This document shows positions 1-5,474 of a stretch of DNA of 6,412 nucleotides, piece by piece. The DNA is taken from NCBI GenBank assembly GCA_029212425.1, contig JARGNC010000141.1, forward strand, positions 1 through 6,412, written 5' to 3'. This DNA comes from Phycisphaerales bacterium. GTDB lineage: Bacteria; Planctomycetota; Phycisphaerae; Phycisphaerales; UBA1924. The notes under the pieces were generated by a model. The model did no database searches. It was not told where the DNA came from and was given only the letters and a program-made list of their open reading frames with translations. A program made the translations under genes and the position numbers. Every line of letters starts with the position of its first letter. Positions within the stretch are counted from its first letter, which is position 1.

Positions 1-958
1 CTCGGACCAGCACCGTCGTCACCCGCGCCGGATCGATTCCGATGACCTCGCTGAGTTTGGGTCTGCGTTGTCCAGTGACCGGATCAATCTCTGTTGCGAA
101 AGGATTCTCGACCATCTCAACTTTCCGCGCCTCATTCAGACGCAGCATCTCCTGCATCACACCCAAAGGCACAAAGATGGTCGATTGATCAATCTCAAAG
201 ATCCCCGATTGAAACTCGTTGGCAATCGGGATCGTCCGCGTCACCGGATTCACAGGCTTCCCAGTCGAATCAAGCGAAAGCACGGTCAATCCGATCGGAT
301 CACCCGTCGGCATAAACCCAGGAACCCGCTCGATCCCTCCATCGGGAGTCGCGCGGATCCCGTACGCACGCGGATCGTAAATCCCGTCAGGGGTTCGGAT
401 ATTGAGCCCCGTCACCTCAACCCCGAGCACCCCCGCTTGCTCCGTGATCCCGGATTCGGTGTTGAGCCGAGTGAGCGACATCGCGTTGGACTCGAACATC
501 TCCATCGCGCCGGTGAACTGCTCATCGAGCCGAATATCCGACCCATCCCGGTCCTTCGCGGTTGGTTCGTCGATCGGTTTCCACCAGATCGTGTCCTCGT
601 AGTTCGTCACACGGTTGTAGCTCTGCGGATCGATCCCCTTGATCGTGATCAGTTCGATCCGATCGTCAGGCAGCTGGATCAACCCAAAGGTCTCAATCAC
701 AGGCGTCGCGCCCTTGATCATCGGGTCCGCTTCGAGCATCTCGATCAACTCGTCATAATGCGCAAACCCGACATTGGGCCAAGTAATCGTCACATCGCCG
801 ATCAGCGATCTCCCCGAGTTCACCAGCGTTTTGAGGAACCCCCCCATCACCGACCATGTAATGAGGATCGTCGCGACCGACAGCATCACCGCGAGCATCG
901 CGAGGATGGGCATGAGTTTGCTCGTCAGGTATTTTTTGGTCAGCAGCGCTTGGTACAC
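1..958 (-). CDS. ABC transporter permease, FtsX/LolC/LolE-like (3' end off window)
   Basis: My own translation of the minus strand gives 319 residues with no stop, running off the window edge, so the C-terminal part is missing. The protein opens MYQALLTKKYLTSK, followed by one hydrophobic segment (about residues 16-40) ending in WSVMGGF. A long polar region follows, about residues 45-319. This is the layout of FtsX-like permeases of the MacB/LolC/LolE type: one N-terminal helix, a large periplasmic domain, then three more helices, which here lie outside the window. The SGIFEID and IFVPLGVMQEML segments (about 251-272) resemble the end of the LolC/E periplasmic domain. Such permeases work with a LolD/MacB-type ATPase to move lipoproteins or other envelope substrates; the substrate here is unknown. 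The start is GTG at 958-956. An in-frame TGA lies five codons upstream and the first ATG is at residue 16, inside the helix, so GTG is the only sensible start. No good Shine-Dalgarno is visible. It lies 83 bases after the peptidase gene with no promoter I can recognise between them, so co-transcription is likely. Confidence 0.85.
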   Translation of the reverse strand, partial: MYQALLTKKYLTSKLMPILAMLAVMLSVATILITWSVMGGFLKTLVNSGRSLIGDVTITWPNVGFAHYDELIEMLEADPMIKGATPVIETFGLIQLPDDRIELITIKGIDPQSYNRVTNYEDTIWWKPIDEPTAKDRDGSDIRLDEQFTGAMEMFESNAMSLTRLNTESGITEQAGVLGVEVTGLNIRTPDGIYDPRAYGIRATPDGGIERVPGFMPTGDPIGLTVLSLDSTGKPVNPVTRTIPIANEFQSGIFEIDQSTIFVPLGVMQEMLRLNEARKVEMVENPFATEIDPVTGQRRPKLSEVIGIDPARVTTVLVR

Positions 959-971
959 ACGCGAGTGTAGT

Positions 972-992
972 CAACCTTCATACCCAAGGTTG
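972..992 (-). other. Perfect 7-bp stem-loop just upstream of the permease start
   Basis: On the minus strand the arms CAACCTT (992-986) and AAGGTTG (978-972) pair perfectly around a 7-base loop. The hairpin ends 13 bases before the GTG start of the permease gene and begins 49 bases after the peptidase stop. There is no T-run after it, so it does not look like an intrinsic terminator. The only purine-rich AAGG in the leader lies in the 3' arm, but it is 16 bases from the GTG, too far for a normal ribosome binding site. It could be an mRNA stability or processing element, or chance. Confidence 0.4.
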
Positions 993-1041
993 CACAACGA
1001 GCCGCTTCCCCAGTTCTCCAACACCCATTCGAGACCAGCCG

Positions 1042-3096
1042 CTACCGATCCCAGCGGTTGTTCGAGCGATCCACATCAGGGAGCAACTCATGCGGATCAA
1101 TCGTGATTGAATCGATCCGCTTGCCTCCGGTCCGGATCCCCGCGTTCCATCGCGTGGTCACATGCCAAACCTCGACCGGGAGTGTCAGCTCCTCCGTCGT
1201 GCCGTCCGTATAGATGACCCGCATCGGGACAGGCATGACCATCTCCCCGAGCGAATCAATCGCGACGATGACCACATCGTTCTCCGCTTCCTTTGCATCC
1301 ACGACCGCAAAGTCCAGCGCCATCGGCTCAACAAACCACCCGCGCCAGAACCAGTCGAGTTCCATCCCCGACGCATCCTCCATCGTCCGGAAGAAATCGC
1401 TCGGCTGCGGATGCTTAAACGCCCACCAATCGACATATTGCGAGAACGCATCATCAAACCGCTCAACACCAAGCACCACCTCACGAAGCAGATACAACCC
1501 AAACCCGGTTTTCCGATACATCAGCCGGCCCAACCATCTTGGCCAACCCCGATCCGGCGCGGTCATGATCGGCTGCGGATTATGCGCCGAGCACATATCA
1601 AGCGTCTGCTGCATTGCCCGCTTGACATTCGGCTTCTTCCCGTACCAAGCCGCTTTCGAGTAGATATTGATAAAGGTGTTGAACCCCTCGTCCTGCCACA
1701 TGTATCGGCGCTCATCAGAGTTCACCAGCATCGGGAACCAGTTGTGACCAACCTCGTGATCCGTCACTCCGAACAACCCTTCCGGATTGGTCCGTGAGCC
1801 GCAGAAAATGATCCCGGGATATTCCATCCCACCTTCCGGACCATTGATATTGCTCATCACCGGATACGGATACGGGAACAACCAATCGGAATAGAACTCG
1901 ATCGAGTGCTTGATGTACCGCGTTGATCCGCCGTCCTCGTCATCGTTGCCCCAGACCTCCGCTTCGACCGGGAACATCGACTGACAGCGGACATCCCGCT
2001 GCGTCCCGTCCCGATCCGTGACCGTCGCGTTGCACGCGTCCCACATGAACGCCGGAGACGCGGCCCACGCGAAGGTCCGCGCGTTGTCGATCTCGAACTC
2101 CCATGTCAACGGACCATTACCTTCAGGACGGATCGCGTCCGTCCCGATCTCATCCTCAGTGACAATCCACACCGGTTCATCACTCTGATCCGCTTGCGCG
2201 AGGCGCGATTGCTGCTCTGCAGTCAGCACCGCTTCCGGATTCGTGTGCATCCCAGAACCTGCAACAAGATAGTTTCGAGGCATCGTAATCGACACATCGA
2301 AATCCCCAAAGTCCGTGTAGAACTCGCCAGACCCAAGATACGGCAGCGTGTTCCAACCATTCACATCGTCGTACTTGCAGACATGCGGGAACCACTGCGC
2401 CAGCTCATAAATCTTCCCATCCGCAACCGTCTCCATCCCCATCCTTCGAAGCGCGGGAGGGACTCGGAACGAGAAATCAATCTCAAACTCGAACACCTCA
2501 CCCGGACGGATCGGATGCTCGAGTTCGAGCTTCCCGAGCGTGTCGTATCGAACGAGATTCAGATCACGCCCGTTCGTCTGGACGCGCGAGATGGCGTATC
2601 CACCATCGAACTCGTAGTCGAGCATCTTCATCACTGAGCCGGGGGTTCGGGATTGTGATCCGATCGATTCCAGTCGAAACATGTTCTGTTCCAACTGGAT
2701 CCACATGTAATCCAGCTCGTGAGGCGAGTTATTGAAATACCGGATCGTCATGGAAGCACTGACCGAATCTGTCGTGTCATCGAGCACCGCGTCGATCTCA
2801 TAATCGCACCGCTGCTGCCAGTATCCGGGGCCGGGTTTGCCTGATCCCAGACGCTGCTCATTGGGAGTTGGCAACTCGAGATCACGGAACACATTGTTCC
2901 CAAATGCCCCACCCGTCCGTCGAAAGTTCTCATCAACAGCACCGACAGATTTCAGATTCGCGTCCGCGCGTGACGCAACGGATTGCATCCCGCCGCTGCT
3001 TGCACACCCAGTTGCAAAGAACAGCCCCGCACCGAATACACACACCAACACAACCAAGACACGATGTCCAGCAGATCCGATCGAGAGAACAGCCAT
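1042..3096 (-). CDS. Lipoprotein M1-family zinc aminopeptidase
   Basis: The protein has 684 residues. A signal peptide with a hydrophobic core (about residues 12-28) ends in an ATG-C lipobox with the lipidated Cys at 31, so the enzyme is probably anchored in the envelope facing the periplasm or outside. The N-terminal beta-domain covers about 90-340 and the catalytic domain about 345-600. The zinc site is complete: HEVGH at 447-451, then exactly 18 residues, then Glu470, giving ligands His447, His451 and Glu470 with Glu448 as the general base. The exopeptidase motif is GGMEY at 422-426, in place of classical GAMEN, and Tyr527 in MYRKTGFG fits the transition-state tyrosine. Family members remove N-terminal residues from peptides; the preference here is unknown. 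The C-terminal 80 residues form a short beta-rich tail ending LLPDVDRSNNRW. The ATG start is fixed by the signal peptide and a strong Shine-Dalgarno. The gene is preceded by a terminator, so it probably begins its own unit, followed by the FtsX-like permease. Confidence 0.95.
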   Translation of the reverse strand: MAVLSIGSAGHRVLVVLVCVFGAGLFFATGCASSGGMQSVASRADANLKSVGAVDENFRRTGGAFGNNVFRDLELPTPNEQRLGSGKPGPGYWQQRCDYEIDAVLDDTTDSVSASMTIRYFNNSPHELDYMWIQLEQNMFRLESIGSQSRTPGSVMKMLDYEFDGGYAISRVQTNGRDLNLVRYDTLGKLELEHPIRPGEVFEFEIDFSFRVPPALRRMGMETVADGKIYELAQWFPHVCKYDDVNGWNTLPYLGSGEFYTDFGDFDVSITMPRNYLVAGSGMHTNPEAVLTAEQQSRLAQADQSDEPVWIVTEDEIGTDAIRPEGNGPLTWEFEIDNARTFAWAASPAFMWDACNATVTDRDGTQRDVRCQSMFPVEAEVWGNDDEDGGSTRYIKHSIEFYSDWLFPYPYPVMSNINGPEGGMEYPGIIFCGSRTNPEGLFGVTDHEVGHNWFPMLVNSDERRYMWQDEGFNTFINIYSKAAWYGKKPNVKRAMQQTLDMCSAHNPQPIMTAPDRGWPRWLGRLMYRKTGFGLYLLREVVLGVERFDDAFSQYVDWWAFKHPQPSDFFRTMEDASGMELDWFWRGWFVEPMALDFAVVDAKEAENDVVIVAIDSLGEMVMPVPMRVIYTDGTTEELTLPVEVWHVTTRWNAGIRTGGKRIDSITIDPHELLPDVDRSNNRWDR

Positions 3097-3103
3097 CAGT
3101 TCG

Positions 3104-3110
3104 CTCCTTC
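3104..3110 (-). promoter_or_regulatory. Strong Shine-Dalgarno site of the M1 peptidase gene
   Basis: GAAGGAG on the minus strand lies 7 bases before the ATG at 3096. It is the only clear ribosome binding site in the window; the other starts show weak, misplaced or no Shine-Dalgarno sequence. It supports the chosen start of the peptidase. Confidence 0.8.
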
Positions 3111-3145
3111 AATTAAGTTCAGCGACACTGAAGCGCACGCTTGTA

Positions 3146-3198
3146 GATTCTGACAGAGTAGTCACTCGTAAGGATATGAAGTGCATCACTGCAGAATC
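3146..3198. repeat. Inverted repeat in the leader region of the peptidase gene
   Basis: GATTCTG (3146-3152) and CAGAATC (3192-3198) are perfect 7-bp inverted repeats 39 bases apart. Between them lie two smaller dyads: TGAC/GTCA (3151-3154 and 3161-3164) and AGTG/CACT near 3180-3190. The cluster sits between the ATPase terminator and the peptidase Shine-Dalgarno, where the peptidase promoter should be. It could be an operator or leader RNA structure. Short repeats like these also arise by chance, and I found no convincing -35/-10 pair here. Confidence 0.3.
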
Positions 3199-3205
3199 CA
3201 CCCCC

Positions 3206-3245
3206 AAAAAACCGCGCTGGTCCGACCACCACATCGGACCTGCGC
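3206..3245 (-). terminator. Intrinsic terminator after the ComM-like gene
   Basis: On the minus strand, GCGC (3245-3242), a mismatched A, and GGTCCGA (3240-3234) pair across an 8-base loop with TCGGACC (3225-3219), A, and GCGC (3217-3214). This makes an 11-bp GC-rich stem with one A-A mismatch. Two G residues follow, then six T residues (3211-3206). The structure begins 22 bases after the stop codon of the ATPase gene, the expected place for a rho-independent terminator. It separates that gene from the peptidase gene. Confidence 0.85.
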
Positions 3246-3266
3246 CAAAGCATGCTCGATCACAAT

Positions 3267-4871
3267 CTAGACGCGCCGGTCCAACAAACGGTACTGCACC
3301 GCTTCCCCGACATGCTCAGGTTTCACATCCTCACTCCCAGAGACATCCGCGATCGTCCTTGAAACCCTGCGAACCTTGTCGTACCCACGCGCACTCAATC
3401 CCAGTTGCGTCATCGCTTGCTCTAGCAACACACGCGCCGGATCACTCAGCTGCATCATCTCATCAAGCTGTGTGCCTCTGAGCTGCGCGTTGACGATCGT
3501 TCCCTGCCTGCGATGCATGATTGATCGCGCATCGAGCACCTGTTTCCGCATCATCTCAGTCGTCGATCCCGTCGCTTTCTTGCTCAGTTCCCCCCAAGGC
3601 ACCGCCGGCGCTTCCACATGCAGATCAATCCGGTCCATCAAAGGCCCAGAAATTTTCGACAAATACCGATCCATCTCCCGCTGCCCCGCTTCTCCAGGAG
3701 CGATGTCGCCGCGTGGTGTCGGGTTCATCGCCGCGACGAGCATGAAACTCGCGGGGAATCGAACCGTCCCGTGCGCCCGCGCGATCGTCACGACGCGATC
3801 TTCCAGCGGCTGCCGCATCGTTTCGAGCACCAATCGTGGGAACTCCGGAAGTTCATCCAAAAACAACACACCATGATGCGAGAGCGAAATCTCCCCAGCG
3901 CGAGGCACAATCCCACCACCCACAATCGCGGGACTGCTCGCGGTATGGTGCGGCATCCGCACCGGACGACTCGTGATCAACCCCGCATCCGAATCGAGCA
4001 ACCCAGACGACGAATAAATCCGCGTGACCTCCACGGCCTCCTCAGGAGACAACGGCGGCAAAATCCCAGGAAGCGCCTTGGCCATCATCGTCTTGCCGGT
4101 CCCCGCAGGACCGATCATCACGATGTTGTGCTGTCCCGCCGCCGCGATGACCAGGGCGCGTTTGACGGACTCTTGCCCTTTGATTTCACCAAAGTCCACC
4201 ACCGCTGAGGATCGCTGCAGCATCCCCGCGACATCAATCGGAGGCGTCGGCTCCAGCGCAAGCCCGCCGTTGAACAGCCCCACCACTTGCGCCAAAGACG
4301 ACACCCCGAACACCCGGACCCCATCGACCACCGCCGCTTCGCTCGCGTTTGCATCAGGAACAATCACCGCATCGAGCCCCATGGATTTGGCAAGCGACGC
4401 CATCGCGATCACGCCACGGATCGGACGCACGCGACCATCAAGCGCCAGCTCTCCCGCGATCAGCACCGACCTTGGATCAAGACCGAACAACTCTTCCGAC
4501 GCTTCGCCTTCGCCGCCGCGCCAGTCCTCACCGCCACCACCCGCTGGCACACCCATCGGGACACGAACCGGCACGCGAGGCTGGATCACCCCCTGAGCAA
4601 TCAGCACCCCAATCGCAATCGGAAGGTCATACGCCGGCCCCTCCTTCCGCACATTCGCAGGCGCGAGATTGATCAGCGTCCGCCCGCGAGGCATCGGGTA
4701 CCCCGAGTTGCCCATCGCGGATCGCACCCGCTCAAGCGACTCACGAACCGCCGCATCCGGGAGACCCACCACGGTCTCTTTCTGGAGCTGCGTATCGTCG
4801 AGATCGGTCTCGATTTCGCACACGGAGGCATCAATGCCCGACAGTATGAAGCTGCGTACTTTGGGTATCAT
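3267..4871 (-). CDS. comM: ComM/YifB-type Mg-chelatase-like AAA+ ATPase
   Basis: The protein has 534 residues, near the usual ~500 for the family. An N-terminal Lon/ChlI-type domain (about 1-200) carries the hallmark VGLPDAAVRES (35-45) and NLAPANVRKEGPAYDLP (68-84). The AAA+ domain follows: Walker A GPAGTGKT (254-261), PHHTASSPAIVGGG (307-320), Walker B GVLFLDE (334-340), sensor-1 Asn383, an arginine-finger candidate at 414 in SGPLMDRIDLHVE, and the C-terminal GLSARGYDKVRRVSRTIAD (491-509). In Vibrio, ComM is a hexameric helicase that drives branch migration during integration of transforming DNA; the same cytoplasmic role is inferred here. Two oddities stand out. The loop after Asn383 reads NPTPRGD and lacks the NPCPCG/CxC cysteines of many relatives. 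A Gly-rich, poorly conserved insertion occupies about 97-133. The ATG start matches the family start (MIPKVRSFILSGIDA). It has no proper Shine-Dalgarno but a strong promoter right upstream. It looks monocistronic. Confidence 0.93.
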   Translation of the reverse strand: MIPKVRSFILSGIDASVCEIETDLDDTQLQKETVVGLPDAAVRESLERVRSAMGNSGYPMPRGRTLINLAPANVRKEGPAYDLPIAIGVLIAQGVIQPRVPVRVPMGVPAGGGGEDWRGGEGEASEELFGLDPRSVLIAGELALDGRVRPIRGVIAMASLAKSMGLDAVIVPDANASEAAVVDGVRVFGVSSLAQVVGLFNGGLALEPTPPIDVAGMLQRSSAVVDFGEIKGQESVKRALVIAAAGQHNIVMIGPAGTGKTMMAKALPGILPPLSPEEAVEVTRIYSSSGLLDSDAGLITSRPVRMPHHTASSPAIVGGGIVPRAGEISLSHHGVLFLDELPEFPRLVLETMRQPLEDRVVTIARAHGTVRFPASFMLVAAMNPTPRGDIAPGEAGQREMDRYLSKISGPLMDRIDLHVEAPAVPWGELSKKATGSTTEMMRKQVLDARSIMHRRQGTIVNAQLRGTQLDEMMQLSDPARVLLEQAMTQLGLSARGYDKVRRVSRTIADVSGSEDVKPEHVGEAVQYRLLDRRV

Positions 4872-4877
4872 TTCCGG

Positions 4878-4906
4878 ATCGTACCAAACACAACCCAGAC
4901 TGTCAA
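4878..4906 (-). promoter_or_regulatory. Sigma70-type promoter of the ComM-like gene, probably giving a leaderless mRNA
   Basis: On the minus strand a perfect TTGACA (-35, 4906-4901) is followed by an optimal 17-base spacer and TACGAT (-10, 4883-4878, four of six consensus bases with the key TA...T kept). Only six bases, CCGGAA, separate the -10 from the ATG at 4871. The usual start distance of about seven bases would place transcription initiation on the A of the ATG. The region just upstream of the -35 is AT-rich. This agrees with the absence of a usable Shine-Dalgarno for this gene. Confidence 0.75.
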
Positions 4907-4955
4907 ATCATTTGTTTGGATTCTGATTGAGCCGTGTATATCCCGAAAATATTCA

Positions 4956-4970
4956 CAAAACGGCGTTTTG
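4956..4970. other. Small symmetrical hairpin after the GNAT gene
   Basis: CAAAAC (4956-4961) and GTTTTG (4965-4970) form a 6-bp stem with a three-base loop. It starts 27 bases after the stop of the acetyltransferase gene. On the minus strand it is followed by TGAATATTTT, a broken T-rich stretch. It may be a weak terminator for the dehydratase-acetyltransferase unit, but the stem is short and AT-rich. Confidence 0.35.
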
Positions 4971-4997
4971 AGTCCCCGAAGTTGGTCTTTCTTCATC

Positions 4998-5474
4998 CTA
5001 ATCGAGACGATATTTACTCTCGATACACGCCATGTATCGCTCTGTCTCAGGCGAATCACACTCGTCGATCTTCACAAACCCACATTTTTCGAGCACTCTG
5101 CACGAACCGATGTTGCTCTTCGCTGCATGAGCAATCAATGGCCGCAACTCAATCAGTTCCACGAACCGACTCAATGCAGAAGTCATCACCCCTTTCCCCC
5201 AGTGCGCCTGTGCGATCAGATAGCCGACGTGCGTCTCATCGTCCTTCACGAAACTGTTGATACGCCCAACGATCTCTCCATCAAGCAGAATCGTCCGAAC
5301 AACACTCGCGGAATCCCCCGTGCGTGCATTCCATTGCTCTTCGAATGCTTCACGCGAACGCGGATACACCATCGACATCTGATTCGCGACCGGGTCCTGC
5401 GTCATCGGGAAAATGATGTCCAAATCCGAATCCACCGGCTCGCGCAACTCGACATGTCCCGCTGAACCTGTCAC
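4998..5474 (-). CDS. GNAT-family N-acetyltransferase
   Basis: The protein has 158 residues and spans one GNAT domain. The N-terminal LREPVDSDLDIIF (10-22) is the usual first strand and helix of RimJ/RimL-like acetyltransferases. The acetyl-CoA pyrophosphate-binding motif A is HVGYLIAQAHWGKGVMTSAL (82-101), with WGKG as the P-loop-like turn. Motif B is NIGSCRVLEKCGF (121-133). GNAT enzymes move acetyl from acetyl-CoA to an amine on a protein, small molecule or amino sugar; the substrate cannot be read from the sequence. The start is GTG at 5474, overlapping the TGA of the upstream dehydratase as GTGA. There is no Shine-Dalgarno, which fits translational coupling by terminating ribosomes. This position raises the possibility that it acetylates an amino sugar made in the same pathway, but a general role is equally open. 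The gene seems slightly AT-richer and poorer in GATC than its neighbours. Confidence 0.88.
   Translation of the reverse strand: MTGSAGHVELREPVDSDLDIIFPMTQDPVANQMSMVYPRSREAFEEQWNARTGDSASVVRTILLDGEIVGRINSFVKDDETHVGYLIAQAHWGKGVMTSALSRFVELIELRPLIAHAAKSNIGSCRVLEKCGFVKIDECDSPETERYMACIESKYRLD

Noticed and set aside
68..970. Long plus-strand open frame of 300 codons
   Set aside because: Its product is an Arg/His/Pro-rich low-information sequence, the mirror of the minus-strand permease frame, which has a membrane segment and family motifs.
753..974. Minus-strand 73-codon frame starting at the ATG at 974
   Set aside because: It overlaps the permease N-terminus in another frame, and its product lacks the membrane segment. 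The GTG frame gives the recognisable protein.
3131..3180. Possible -10 (TACAAG) and -35 (TTACGA or GTGACT) for the peptidase gene
   Set aside because: The hexamers match poorly and the spacers are 20 or 14 bases, outside the usual 16-18. I do not call a promoter.
2837..3481. Plus-strand 214-codon frame across the peptidase-ATPase gap
   Set aside because: It reads through a terminator and two minus-strand genes, with a Ser/Thr/His/Pro-rich product and no motif.
4868..5059. Minus-strand 63-codon frame ending in an ATGA overlap with the comM-like start
   Set aside because: It overlaps the end of the GNAT gene in another frame, contains the comM-like promoter, and has no recognisable domain or ribosome site. 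The ATGA overlap looks accidental.
4287..5465. Plus-strand open frame of 392 codons
   Set aside because: It crosses three real minus-strand features, including a promoter, is rich in Arg and His, and shows no domain. It is an antisense shadow of the high-GC coding pattern.
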